From: Tolypeutes matacus
Lineage: Eukaryota > Chordata > Mammalia > Cingulata > Chlamyphoridae
DNA: 64,000 bases
Assembly: GCA_026826555.1 (NCBI GenBank)
Contig: JAKSZT010054304.1
Location: 28,110,632-28,174,631 of the forward strand
Direction: 5' to 3'
The notes under the pieces are model-generated. The model saw nothing but the letters and a program-made list of their open reading frames with translations, was not told the DNA's origin and did no database searches. Made by a program: the position numbers and the translations under genes. Within the stretch, counting starts at the first letter, position 1. Each line of letters starts with the position of its first letter. Positions 47,291 to 59,536 of this stretch are shown here, piece by piece.

Positions 47291-48065
47291 AATTGTAATG
47301 TATACACACGATGGAGTATTACCCAGATGTAAAAAGAAATGAAGTCATGAAGCATATGACAACATGGATGAACCTGGAGGACATTATGTTGAGTGAAGCA
47401 AGCCGGACACAAAAGGATAATTACTCTATGACTGCACTATTAAGAACTAAATATATTGTATAAACTCATGGACATAATAATTAAAATATAAGTCACCAGA
47501 AAATAGAAGGAGGATAGAAAGTGGAAAGCCGAGGTTTAATCTGTGCCAAGTTGGTTAAAAGTTTGTTTGTAAATATTTGGAAATGAATGGGAATGGTTAA
47601 AGCATATTATAGTGTTTGTAACTAACAGTGCTTTTCTATGGGTGTGACGGTGGTTGAAAGGGAAAGTCTAAGGTCATGTATATTACTAGAAGGAAATCTA
47701 AAATCTGTAACATGATACTGTATATGACAGTAAAACCTCATGTAAAAACATGAGTATGGGTGATATTGCACATATAAGACTGTTTTTACAAAATATAAAT
47801 ACAAACATACCAGAGAGAAGGGAAAAGAATAGCAGCTATGTATAGCAGTGGAAGCACAGAGAGATTGAGAGGGGATGACTTTGGTTGGTTGTTTTTTTGT
47901 TATTATTATTATTATTACTATTGGAATAATGAAAGTACTCTAAGAATGATTGAGCTGGTAAATGCACAGATATGTTTTTATACCTAATACCATTGACTGT
48001 ACACTTTGGATGGATTCATGCTTTATAATATGTACCAAATAAAATTGATTTTTTAAAAACAACAA
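47279..48065 (+). mobile_element. L1 3' fragment with long 3' UTR
   Basis: It starts in the C-terminal end of ORF2 (GAATGGATAAAGAAATTG), runs through MEYYPDVKRNEVMKHMTTWM-like and LSEASRTQKD-like segments, then into a 3' UTR of about 620 bp with an AATAAA signal near 48040 and an A-rich tail to 48075. The 3' UTR resembles that of the old L1 at 22.1-22.7 kb, not the short one of the young L1 at 59.3 kb. The copy is 5' truncated unless the inverted piece on its left belongs to it. Confidence 0.75.
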
Positions 48066-48449
48066 CAATAACAAAAGCATGTCAGTGTTTTTTGGAATTC
48101 TGCATCTAAATGGCCAAGAACTTCAATAAAATTATCATGTAATGTTAAAAAAAAAACACAAAAATTCAAAATGCAATCTATTCAAGTGATCTACAGTGAA
48201 TCTAATGGAATCAAAAGATACCAAACCCATAGAAACAGAATAATTTAAGAACACAATCTGTTTTGGGGTTCACCGAATTCAAACTGGCACAAAATCTAGG
48301 TACAGAATCCAAGCAACCTCATTTCAGGTTGCAGTTTATATGTCATTGTTGACTTTTGTCCTTCAGCTATCCACTTATCCATTTTGAGCCTGACTTGTCA
48401 TCCTGTTTAGTATATATTTCATAGACTGTTCTTAATATTAAAATACATG
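48066..48449. other. Unassigned spacer
   Basis: Nothing recognised other than an A-rich tract at 48146-48160. Confidence 0.45.
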
Positions 48450-48640
48450 TTAAATAATGATGAGTAACTTTTATTGAATATTTAATATATGGAAAATATT
48501 CTAATATGCATTTATATGTGTCAATTATATTACTGTTAAAATAATCCTAAGAAGTTCATATCATAAACATTCCCATCTTTTAGAATGAGAAATAGAATTA
48601 AGTAACTTTTTCAAAGACACAGCTAAAACTTACTGTTAAG
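48450..48640 (-). repeat. MIR-like relic, antisense
   Basis: TTCCCATCTTTTAGAATGAGAAATAGAATTAAGTAACTTTTTCAAAGACACAGCTAAAACTT at about 48570-48630 follows the antisense MIR order with much decay. Confidence 0.5.
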
Positions 48641-50278
48641 TTCATGCTGTAATAATATAATATAATAATATGATAATTATATAATAATTATATACAATAT
48701 ATGTAAAGATGATATATGATCTCATACATGAGATGATAATATCTGTAAATCTGTTGTGTTGTTGGTTATTGTAATTTTCATTGAGGCATGAAAGGATTCC
48801 TGAGATTGGAAAACACTTGAGTAAAACATTTTCAATAAAAACCCAGAATTCGTATAATCATTGAATGAACATGAGTTCTTGGGTTTTCTCTGCTGTTTTC
48901 CTGCATGGCAAATGTGAATCATTATATCTCATTTACTGATTTCAAATCAGAAACATCTTTTTAAAGGTACATTGTCCTTTAAAGAATAATTTCCAATTTT
49001 TAAGTCAGTATTCTAATGAAATATTTGGAGTTCAGTGTAATTCACATGGTCATCAGATTTTGTTTTCTCAGAACTTTTTGTAAGTTGTTTAGCATCTTAT
49101 AAATTGGAAGACTCATTAAAAATATACATAAAAATATTATGCCTTAACAGAGACTGCATATTCCAAAGAAAAATGAAACAACTTAAATTCAATTTTCAAA
49201 TAAATATTTCATTTGTTGGATATATATTTGCATGTTTCAAAATATCCCAGTTTAAATTATTGAGATAGTAATTGAGTTATTATCTAATTTACTGTTTCAG
49301 CTTCAAAATGTATTTCCATGTCCAGTAAGAATTAGCTCTCTCTCTCTCTGTCTCCTAGTTTATTCATACTATTTAGCTTATCACCAATCATGAAGTGTCA
49401 AGGTGATTTTTTCTTTCACTTTTGCATCTTTGTCTCTTTTGTGATAGTCTGAGCTCCTTGCAGATAAGTGTCACAGGATGAGACAGACTAGCTGTGTTGT
49501 GCTTGAGTGCCCTCATCCTTGACCTTTCATATTCTCTGGCTCACAAACTCCCAAATGTCTATAGGTTTTCCACCTTTTCCCTAATAACAAGATTTGAGTT
49601 GTAGGAATAAAAGATGGCCAATGGAAAACTTTTGGTGTTCTGACAGTCTCTCAGCTGACAGAATCTCCTTCTCAGAATGTTGAAGCTGCAGTATGTCATG
49701 GAAAATCACAGAACAGGTAACGTCAAACAACAGGTAACTTTAGGCAAGTATTTAACTGGTCCTTCAATATGGAGGGTCAGTAATCAGTAATCACACACTC
49801 ACCTCCTACTCTGACAATCTTCTATTGCATTAGACTCTAACCTAGAAACTTCTACAGGCAAATTGTATCTAGTGGGGGAAGCAGCACCAAGAGAAAGAGA
49901 ACCTAAAACAGTCTTGATTTATAAAAAGTTGCTCTTTTTAACTTCACACCTCCTCCCCCAAGAAACAGAGTGGACAGAAACCTCCAAGGATATTTTATCA
50001 GTCCTTCTACCAAAAACAACTACTGAGTGTAATTTCCCCCCATTATAAATTATAATAAGTTGGGACTACTCAGAATGATTGTATCTTTCAATCTCTTATG
50101 ATTTTATTGAAATCACTATAATTACGTTATACAATGACACACAATGCCTATAAACTGCAAATAAAGCAAACTGGAAAAAGAAGAGTCAATGCCATCTAAT
50201 CCACCATTCTTAGAGGGAAGATACCAATGTTCCTTGTTGCCTGTTAGAATAATCATAAATATTGCAAATATTGCATAC
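48641..50278. other. Gene-free stretch
   Basis: Holds TA-rich low-complexity DNA at 48651-48720 and a short (TC)n run near 49336-49349. The less AT-rich part at 49490-49720 has no convincing open frame or named repeat. Confidence 0.4.
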
Positions 50279-50525
50279 TTTTTTTTTTTTTTTTGAGGTA
50301 CTAAGGCTGGAGACTGAACCTGGGCCCTTTTATGTGGGACGCTGGTGCTCGCCCACTGAGCCTCATCGGCTCCCTTGTTTTGGTTCCTTCACCTTGTATG
50401 CTTGTTTTTGTTGTTGTTGTTGCTTGTTTGTTGTTTTTTCCTGTTTTTAGGAGGCACTGGGAACCAAACCCGGACCTCCCATGTGGGAAGCAGGTGCTCA
50501 ACCACTTGAGCCACATCCACTCCCC
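50279..50525 (-). mobile_element. Dimeric DAS-type tRNA SINE
   Basis: Two tRNA-like units lie on the minus strand. The 5' unit (plus 50451-50525) starts GGGGAGTGGATGTGGCTCA, with A box TGGCTCAAGTGG (plus 50502-50513) and B box GGTTTGGTTCC (plus 50460-50470). An A/C-rich linker (plus 50380-50450) separates it from a second, shorter unit (plus 50295-50376; GGGAGCCGATGAGGCTCAGT sense) ending in a poly(A) tail (plus T tract 50279-50294). The head-to-tail arrangement with a single terminal tail suggests a dimeric SINE rather than two separate insertions. I could not find a clear target-site duplication. The short open frames over it are meaningless. Confidence 0.8.
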
Positions 50526-52249
50526 ATAATTCTTAAGTCATACTAATATTCTTTACCAATTACAATTTTAATTCCAGTGTGTGACTGTATCATCTGTTTT
50601 ACTGCCCCTGGGCTTTAATTATTTTGTTCTACATCAACTGCACAGTCTTTTTTGAGGGCTTATTATGTTCTGGACATTTTGTTTAGCACTAAGAACTCAT
50701 GAATGAATAAACTGTTCCTTCTTCCTTCAGTGACCTCACAAACAAGTAAAGGAAATTGACAAATAGATATGTAATAATCAATAGAAATAAGTTTTAGGTA
50801 TTAGATAACTACTTGTGCTTTCCTTTTCATTCCACTATCCTCAAAAAACCATGCATCCCATTAAAAAAGAAAGAGAGAAAGAAAAGAACAAAAAAGATGC
50901 AAAGCCCTTGTTTAAATTCCAGTGTGCACCCAAAGTGTAGATAAAGTCACACATCTTCTACATTACCTTCTTTAACAGACTCTAAGTTTTCTTTCACTTT
51001 TCTGAACTTTTGTACTTTTTATCTTAAATCATTTAGCATATATTATTTATGTGCCTGACTTATTTGCTCTTCTAGATTAGCCAAAATATGTTATATATTT
51101 AACTTGTTTCTTAGAGAAATAGCATGGCTCCATTAATTCAATAGAATTTCAGTATATGTATATTATATAGAATAATAATATAAAAATTTTAGAGGATAGA
51201 TGCAATAATGGAATGTCTTAAACTATCAATTGTCAAATCCTAATGCCCCTCAAGCTTTGCCCCAAAGTACTATTCCCATGTTTGAATCTTTCTGATATCT
51301 ATCTTAGATATTTCATTGTCCTCCCCTCATCATCATTAGAAATGTGCTGAAATCTTTTTTAAATCACATTACATTTTGCCTCATGTTATATTCGGACTGA
51401 TGTAGGATACAGTATATTTGCACGTAATAGGGATCTATAAAGTATTTTTTAATTAATTTTAGATTCTCCTTCTGCTTTAAAACAAACAAACAAACACAAA
51501 TCCTGTGATACTTTGAAGTGTTAAGAGGGATGCCTTCAGGCAGGTGAGTGGGGGATGCTTTTCTATTACCCAGCATGAAGATGATAATTAAAGTCATAGC
51601 TTTCCCTTGATAGTATAAAAATCATTCTTATGTTTATTTCTAGATTTTCCCTAATGAATAGAAAAAGAAACTCATTTACAGATTAGCAAGTAACAGTAAT
51701 GGTTTTAAGCAACCCTATTTAGTGTTTGCTACATATATTTATCATTTTATCTCTATACCCACATAATGTTTTACAGTTAATTATCTAGAACATTAGGTTA
51801 CCCACCAAAAAACAGAATAAACTAAGTTCAATTTGCCTTTTCACTAGAAGCAACAGCTAATAATATGGAAATTTAATAAACACAAGGCAAGAATCTTTCA
51901 AAAAACTATTTCCATTATATTCATATAATATTCTTTAAAAACTACTACATTTCAGAGTTCTTTGGTAATGGAGGGAAACAAGTTATCATAATTTCATGTA
52001 ATCAAGCTGTTTTTCTAAATAGTTTGTGACTGTGGCTGGTCGTTTTTCATCCAGCTAGCTATTTACATTATATTAATGTGAAAACCCAAACTACAAAGTT
52101 GCAATCTTTTGGTGCAGAATTAATGTCTGTCCTTAAATAGCTTATTTCTTAATTTTCCAGCAAAACAATTTTAATCAGTTTATTGCTTGCATCAATGCTT
52201 AATAACAGCAGGACAGTGTTGGATTTATTAAGAATTCAACATTTCCTCC
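50526..52249. other. Unassigned AT-rich stretch
   Basis: No gene. A GGGCTTATTATGTTCTGGACA segment near 50657-50677 is an ancient repeat relic. Otherwise nothing recognised. Confidence 0.45.
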
Positions 52250-52960
52250 GTTTATTTTCTGCATTGGGACCTGTAAACAAGCATAAGAGTTGGGCAACTA
52301 AAGCCTTGTCACAACATGGCCAGGTCAATGAGGAGCTGTGAAAGGAGAAGCATCTGAACAGGAGAAGGGACAAGTCTCACAAGATTTTGGAAATATCACT
52401 GGAGGTGTGGAGCAAGTTGCTACAGAGTGTGTATGGGAACACTGGCTCAGGCGCAACAAAAACTTTCAGCAAATGACTACTTTAATCCACAGCACAAAGG
52501 GCTCAAATGTATGCAGGGGAATAGATCCCAACCCTAGGGAGGCCAACTGCTCAGGTCAGGGTCAGTGGATGCTTGCTCTGCATGCCTCACTTCCTGCAGG
52601 AGAGAAAGGACTCTTATGCCACCCCAGGCATGGGTATTAATGTACACTGCGGGGAGGAGGACCTGCCACTCAGTAAAAAACATGCATCAAGGAACTATTA
52701 TCGAGAGTTCCCTCCCTAAAAAGCAACTGGGGCTGTTTGTTCCTGGTTTGGGATTTAAGGTATGGTCAGGCCATCCTATTAGATTTAACAATATGGAATG
52801 GAAACATATAGAAACTTCTGCATACAGTAGAAAAGGAGGGGTGAAGGTGGAGCTGGGAGATAGCTGCTAGGTCTGTCCAGTGACTTCCCAGCAGATAGGG
52901 AGCTCATGGTGTCTGCCACTGCTCATTAGGTAGAGTGAACACGTGGGCATATTTTATTTG
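52250..52960. other. GC-richer island of unknown identity
   Basis: This segment stands out from its AT-rich surroundings by composition and by two overlapping sense open frames of about 100 residues (52338-52640 and 52565-52870). Neither translation shows a motif I recognise. It could be a diverged LTR or another old repeat, or a degraded exon-like fragment. No splice or promoter evidence supports a gene. Confidence 0.35.
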
Positions 52961-53051
52961 TCTAGGCCAACAATTTGGCTAAGGAGAAAATCCTGTAAAT
53001 AATTTAGATCTTCACAGGTACTTTATTTTACTCTTTCAGCTGGAGTTGGGA

Positions 53052-53096
53052 ACACACACACACACACACATACACACACACACACAATTCAAAGTC
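53052..53096. repeat. (CA)n microsatellite
   Basis: About 22 CA dinucleotides interrupted once by a T at 53081. Confidence 0.95.
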
Positions 53097-53331
53097 CTTA
53101 CCATCCTATTCTAAAATTGTCTAATTCATTAATCTGTCTCTACTGGATGGCAAACAGGATATAGTTCTAATTATTTTCCATCATTGTATCCTTAATCTCA
53201 AACATTATGCCTAACAAACAGTTGGTGATGCAAATATACATGTAAAGCTGAGGTAAGTTGAAACCAAGAAATCAGAAGAAGAAACTTTCCTTTCTTGGGA
53301 ATTGGAGAAATGATGCTCAAGATTCTAATCA

Positions 53332-54464
53332 GGAGACTTCCGGGAAGATGGCGGACTAGTAAGACACGGGAATCTCTTCTCCAGAAAAATAGCTAGAGGA
53401 CAAGCTGAAACAGCCCTGAAAAAGATCTTCTAGGGTTTAGGACAGCAGGTGAAGTTTGCATACCACCCAGAGGAGAGAGGGACAGAAGAGGGAAATCGCG
53501 ACTACAGAACTGTGAGTTGCAAGTAGCAGCTTCTGCTGCTGCCGGCACCCTCCCCCACACTCTTCAGAATTCTTGGGCCCCTGGGCCTGCTACCGCAGAC
53601 AAAGGGGGCTTCAGGGATCTGCCACTCCCGAAAAGGGGAGAGAGAGGGACACAGCCTTAGGCTGACTCACGTTCTGACCTGAAATTTGGGCTGCGGAGCC
53701 CCACGGACCTTTCCACACGGCGGTTTGCCCTGGGTGCCTAGAAAGGACTGGAGAAATCCGACCCTCACAACCTCCCTCTCTTCTAGCCTGGACTAATTGT
53801 TGAGGACACCACCGGAGAGGGGAGAGAGAGCCTGGGGCTGACCCTGCTTTGGACTCCCAGGTTTGGTCTGTCCTGTCCCGAGAGTCCTTCCAGGCTGGGT
53901 GGGGCTGCACCATTTTTTGCCTTGGAGCCTGCAAGGGGCTAAAGAAATACAAACCTCCCAATCTCCTCCTCTACTAACAGGGACTGATTGTTGAGAATTC
54001 AGAAGGGAGTGGAAATATTTCCTAGCTGGGAAAAGGGGGGCGCTACAAGAGAAGTATGGAGAACGGTCTCAGAAAGTTTGAATCACAGGGCTCCTAGCCC
54101 CCAGACAGGAAGCTCTGTCACATTGATCTGGTCTGTGTCACAACAAATACTCTCCGACCAGGCATTGAATTGAGAGCTGCCAACAAGCGCCATCTCCTGG
54201 CACACCAAGGAAATGCACATAAGAAAATTAATAAGTAAGAGAGGCTTTTCCTGGCCTCTATAGCCTTCCTGCCCAAGGCCCTAGGAAATGACTCTACAAC
54301 CAATTACTGGGTCCAGTGTCCAGTTCTGAGCAACCAGCAGAACAATCCTAACAATCAAGTTTGAGCCAAAAATCAAAGAGCTGTGGTAACTCACAGCCTC
54401 CTGCCACTAAAACCCCATAAAAGAGAAAGAGATAGAGCACCTAAGTAAAATACAAACTAACCAG
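53332..54464 (+). promoter_or_regulatory. L1 5' UTR / internal promoter
   Basis: This 1.13-kb stretch precedes ORF1 and is more GC-rich than the flanking genome, with several CpGs. By analogy with other L1s it holds the internal polymerase II promoter. An antisense open frame of 116 residues (53611-53961) lies inside. Human L1 also has an antisense ORF0 in its 5' UTR, but that is primate-specific and I see no similarity, so this frame may be chance. Confidence 0.7.
53345..53354 (+). promoter_or_regulatory. YY1-like site at L1 5' end
   Basis: AAGATGGCGG, the canonical YY1 core, sits about 14 bp from the element's first base. In human L1 a YY1 site at about +13 to +21 directs accurate transcription initiation. 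The equivalent position here suggests the same role, and the old L1 at 16.3 kb has a weaker AAGATGG at its own 5' end. Confidence 0.75.
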
Positions 54465-55454
54465 ATGCCTAAGCACCAGCAAAAAATTACGGGCCATACT
54501 AAGAAAATAGAAGACATGGCCGAAGAAAAGGAATACAGCAAAGTCCCAGAAGAGATGCAGAATTTGAGAGAACTAATCAGTGAGATGAGCACACATTTCC
54601 AAAATCAAATTAATGAGATGAAAGAGAATATAGTTAAAGAGATCAATGACATCAAGAAGTCATTGAGCGAACGTAAAGAAGAATTTGAAATCATGAACAG
54701 AAAAGTAACAGAATTCATGGGAATGAAAGACACAATAGGTGAAATAAAAATACATTTGAAGCATACAACAGCAGACTCGAAATGATAGAAGAAAGAATAA
54801 GTGATACTGAAGACAGAGCAGCTAAAATTGAAGAGAGAAAAGAACAGAGAGAGAAAAGAATGGAAAAAATTGAGCAGGGGCTCAGAGAGTTGAATGACAA
54901 CACTAAATGAAAGAACATACGTGTCATGGGAGTTCCAGAAGGAGAAGAGAAAGGAAAAGGGGCAGAAAGAGTATTTGAGGAAATAATAGCTGAAAATTTC
55001 CCAACTCTCACGAAAGAAATGAACTTACATGTCCAAGAAGCACACTGTACCCCAATAAGAATAAATCCAAATAGACCTATGCCAAGACACATATTATTCA
55101 GAATGTCAAATGTAAAAGATAAAGAGAAAATTCTCAGAGCAGCAAGAGAGAAGCAAATGATCACGTACAAAGGACGTCCAGTAAGACTTTGTGCAGATTT
55201 CTCTTCAGAAACCATGGAGGCGAGAAGACAGTGGTATGATACAATTAGGAAACTGAAAGAGAAAAACTGCCAGCCGAGAATTCTTTATCCAGCAAAACTG
55301 TCCTTCAAATATGAAGGTGAATATAAGGTATTCACAAACAAATAGAAACTAAGAGAGTTTGCAAAAAAAGAATCCACCTATGCAGGAAATATTAAAGGAA
55401 GCCTTAGAACCTGAAAGAAAAAGACAGGAGAGAGAGGCTTGGAGGAGAGTATAG
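54465..55454 (+). pseudogene. L1 ORF1 (RNA chaperone), four lesions
   Basis: ORF1p forms coiled-coil trimers and coats L1 RNA. The ATG at 54465 opens a charged coiled-coil region (about the first 145 codons), followed by an RRM (NIRVMGVPEGEE at about 54916; RHILFRMSNVKDKEK near 55085) and a C-terminal domain (PVRLCADFSSETMEARRQW near 55179). Lesions: a one-base shift in an A run near 54744-54751 that leads to a stop at 54783; a TGA at 54908-54910, probably a CpG-decayed CGA; a TAG at 55343-55345; and a one-base shift in the A run at 55373-55379. The original stop was probably 55452-55454, giving about 330 codons, typical for the family. Confidence 0.85.
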
Positions 55455-55535
55455 AAGAAAGAAAAGCAGAAAGGATAACCAAAAGAGTGATAAGAAAGAA
55501 AAAAATAAGATGACATATGAAAACCAAAGAATAAA

Positions 55536-58500
55536 ATGCAGGAAATAAATAGTGCATTTTCAGTAATATCACTGAATGTGAATGGATTAAATTCCCCAAT
55601 CAAAAGATACAGGCTGAGAGAATGGATAAAAAAACATGAGCCATCCATATGCTGCTTACAAGAAACTCACCTCAGACACAAGGATACAAGCCGGCTGAAA
55701 GTAAAAGGTTGGAAAAAGATACTCCACACGAATAGTAAACAGAAAAGAGCAGGGGTAGCTATACTAATACCAAACAAAACAGACTTCAAATGCAAAAAAG
55801 TGATAAGAGATGCGGAAGGCCATTATATATTAATAAAAGTGACGATCCTCAAGGAAGATATAACAGTCATAAATATCTGCACCTAACCAGGGTGCTCCAA
55901 AATATATGAGACAAACTCTGGCAAAACTGAAGGGAGAAATAGACATTTCTACAATAATCGTCGGAGACTTCAACACCCCTCTCACATCATTAGATAGAAC
56001 AACTAGACAGAAGATCAACAAGGAAACAGAGAACTTGAACAATATGATAAATAAGTTAGACCTAACAGACATATACAGAGCACTGCATCCAAACTCAGCG
56101 GGTTATACTTTCTTCTCAAGTGCCCATGGAGCTTTCTCCAGGATAGACCACATGTTAGGTCACAATACAGCTCTCAATAAATATAAAAAGATGGAAATTA
56201 TACAAAGCACCTTCTCAGATCATAATGGAATGAAACTAGAAATCAATAACAGACAGGAAAAAAGGAAATTTGCAAACGTGTGGAGACTGAACAACACACT
56301 CCTAAATATTCAGTGGGTCAAAGAAGAAATTGCAAGTGAAATCAGTAAATATATTGAGACAAATGAAAATGAGAACACAACGTATCAAAACTTATGGGAT
56401 ACAGCAAAGACAGTCTTGAGAGGGAAATTTATAGACCTAAATGCCTATATTAAGAAACAAGAAAGAGCTAAACTCAAAGATTTAACTGAACAACTTGAGA
56501 AACTAGAAAAAGAACAGCAAACCAATCCCAAAGCAAAAAGAAGGAAAGAAATAATAAAGATTAGAGCAGAAATAAATGAAAATGAGAACAAAAAAGCAAT
56601 AAAGAAAATCAACAAAAGCAAAAGCTGGTTCTTTGAGAAGATCAATAAAATTGACAAGCCCCTCACTAGACTAACAAAGAAAAAAAGAAAGAAGATGCAA
56701 ATAAATACAATCAGAAATGAAAGGGGGGAAATTACAAATGATCTCACAGAAATAAAAAGAATCATAAGAGGATATTATGAGAAACTATATGCCAACAAAC
56801 TAGACAACCTGGATGAAATGGACAAATTTCTAGAAACTCATAACCAACCTACACTGACACAACAAGAAATACAAGAACTTAACAAACCAATCACAATTAA
56901 GGAGATTGAATCCGTCATCAAAAATCTCCCAGCAAAGAAAAGTCCAGGATCAGATGGCTTCACAGGTGAGTTCTACCAAGCATTTCTGAAAGAATTAACA
57001 CCAATCCTGTTTAAACTCTTCCAAAATATTGAAGAGGAGGGAAAATTACCCAACACATTTTATGAAGCCAACATCATTCTAATACCAAAGCCAGATAAAG
57101 ATTCCACAAGAAAAGAAAATTACAGACCAATCTCTCTCATGAACATAGATGCAAAAATTCTCAACGAAATACTTGCAAATCGAATCCAACAGTATATCAA
57201 AAGACTACATCACGACCAAGAGGGATTTATTCCTGATACGCAAGGCTGGTTCAATATAAGAAAATCAATCAATGTAATACACCACATTAACAAATTGAAA
57301 GAAAAAAACCACATGATCATCTCAATAGATGCAGAAAAGGCATTCGACAAAATCCAACATCCTTTATTGATAAAAATAATTCAAAAGATAGGAATAAAAG
57401 GAAAATTCCTTAATATGATAAAAGGCATATATGAAAAACCCACAGCCAACATCATACTCAATGGGGAAATGTTGAAAGCTTTCCCCCTAAGATCAGGAAC
57501 AAGACAAGGATGCCCACTGTCACCATTGTTATTCAACATTGTACTAGAATTTCTAGCGAGGGCAATTAGACAAGACAAAAAAATTAAAGGCGTCCAAATA
57601 GGAAAAGAGGAAGTAAAACTCTCACTGTTTGCGGATGACATGATCCTGTATTTAGAAAATCCTGAAATATCCACAACAAAGCTACTTGAACTAATAAATG
57701 AGTTCAGCAAAGTGGCAGGATATAAGATCAACACGCAAAAATCAGTAATGTTTTTGTACACTAGTACTGAACAATCTGAGGAGGAAAATTCCATTTTCAA
57801 TAGCAACAAAAAGACTCAAATACATAGGAGTTAATTTAACCAAGGAAGTACAGGACCAAAATGCAGAAAACTACAAAACAATGCTAAAAGAAATTAAAAA
57901 AGACCTAAACAAATGGAAAGACATTCCATGTTCATGGATTGGAAGAATAAGTATCGTGAAGCTGTCAATCTTGCCCAAACTGATTTATAAATTCAATGCA
58001 ATACCAATCAAAATCCCAACAGCTTACTTTACAGAATTAGAGAAGGCAATTACCAAATTCATCTGGAAGAGTAAGTGCACCCGAATAGCCAAAAGCATTC
58101 TAAAAAAGAAGAGCAATGTGGGAGGAATTTCGCTGCCTGATCTTGAAACATATTACAAAGCTACAGTGGTCAAAACTACATGGTACTGGCATAAAGACAG
58201 ACATATCGATCAATGGAATAGAATTGAGAATCCAGAAATAAACCCTCACCTATACAGTCAACTGGTTTTTGACAAACCTACCAAGCCCACGCTGATGGGA
58301 AAAAACAGTCTCTTCAACAAATGGTGTTGGGAGAACTGGATATCTATAACCAAAAGAATGAAAGAGGACCCCTATCTCACCCCATATACAAGAATCAACT
58401 CAAAATGATCAAAGATCTAAATATAAAAGCCAGGACCATAAAACTACTGGAAGAAAATGTAGGGAAAAATCTTCAAGACCTTGTAGTAGGTGGTGGTTTC

Positions 58501-59338
58501 TTGGACCTCACACTCAAAGCATGTGCAACAAAAGAAAAATTAGATAAATGGGACCTCCTCAAAATTAAACACTTTTGCACCTCACAGGAATTTGTCAGAA
58601 GGGTGAAAAGGCAGCCAACTCAATGGGAAAAAAATATTTGGAAATCACATTTCTGATAAGGGTTTAATATCCAGGATATATAAAGAGATGCTACAACTCA
58701 ACAATAAAAAGACAAATGACCCAATTAAAAAATGGGCCAAAGACTTGAATAGACATTTCTCCGAAGAAGAAATACAAATGGCAAAAAAACACATGAAGAA
58801 ATGCTCAACATCACTCATGATTAGGGAAATGCAAATCAAAACTACAATGAGATATCATTTCACACCTATCAGAATGGCCACTATTAAAAAGACAGAGAAC
58901 TACAAGTGTTGGAGAGGATGTGGAGAGATAGGAACACTTCTTCACTGTTGGTGGGAATGCAGGATGGTACAACCACTATGGAGGACTGTTTGGCAGTTCC
59001 TAAAGAAGTTGAATATAGACTTGCCATGTGACCCTGCAATACCACTACTGGGTATATACCCAGAAGAACTGAGAGCAGTAACACGAACAGACATCTGCAC
59101 ATCGATGTTCATAGCCACATTATTCACGATTGCCAAAAGTTGGAAACAACCCAGGTGTCCATCGACAGATGAATGGATAAACAAACTGTGGTCTATTCAC
59201 ACGATGGAATATTATGCAGCTGTAAGAAGAAATGAAGTCATAAAGCATATGGCAACATGGATGAACCTGGAAGACATTATGTTGAGTGAAGCAAGCCAGA
59301 CACAAAAGGACAAATACTGTATGAATGCATTACTATGA
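55536..59338 (+). pseudogene. L1 ORF2 (endonuclease-reverse transcriptase), four frame breaks
   Basis: ORF2p nicks target DNA and reverse-transcribes L1 RNA. In order: the endonuclease start SLNVNGLNSPIKR and CCLQETHL (55566-55670); GDFN at 55963-55974; the SDH triad residues at 56215-56223; the RT fingers/palm with [26 protein letters not shown] and the catalytic FADD at 57628-57639; and the C-terminal CCHC segment [18 protein letters not shown] at about 58907-58960. Catalytic motifs are intact, but the frame shifts near 55878 (two bases), near 57785 (small deletion), near 58405 (one base) and in the A run 58628-58634. The longest open part is 642 residues (55906-57834). The overall length of about 1,267 codons equals the family norm. 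Confidence 0.9.
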
Positions 59339-59530
59339 ACCAAATATATTGTGTAAAATATTGTTTGATTCACACACAAAAAAAACAAAAACAAAAAAAC
59401 AAACAAAAAACAAAACAACAAAAAAATTTACATGTATCCATTACATTTAATTGAGAAATGTATATATTTATTCATCTGTGTTTACTTTTTAGTTTTTAAT
59501 TGCTTATGTTTTCAATTATTAAATGTACAA

Positions 59531-59536
59531 AATAAA
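59531..59536 (+). terminator. L1 polyadenylation signal
   Basis: AATAAA four bases before the poly(A) tail of the young L1. The 3' UTR before it (59339-59530) includes an A/C-rich simple stretch at about 59371-59427. Confidence 0.85.

Noticed and set aside
50332..50529. Valine-rich possible membrane peptide
   Set aside because: It results from the GTT-rich linker of the dimeric SINE.
54715..55215. 166-residue serine/leucine-rich antisense frame
   Set aside because: It is the exact antisense shadow of L1 ORF1; the sense strand has clear ORF1 homology.
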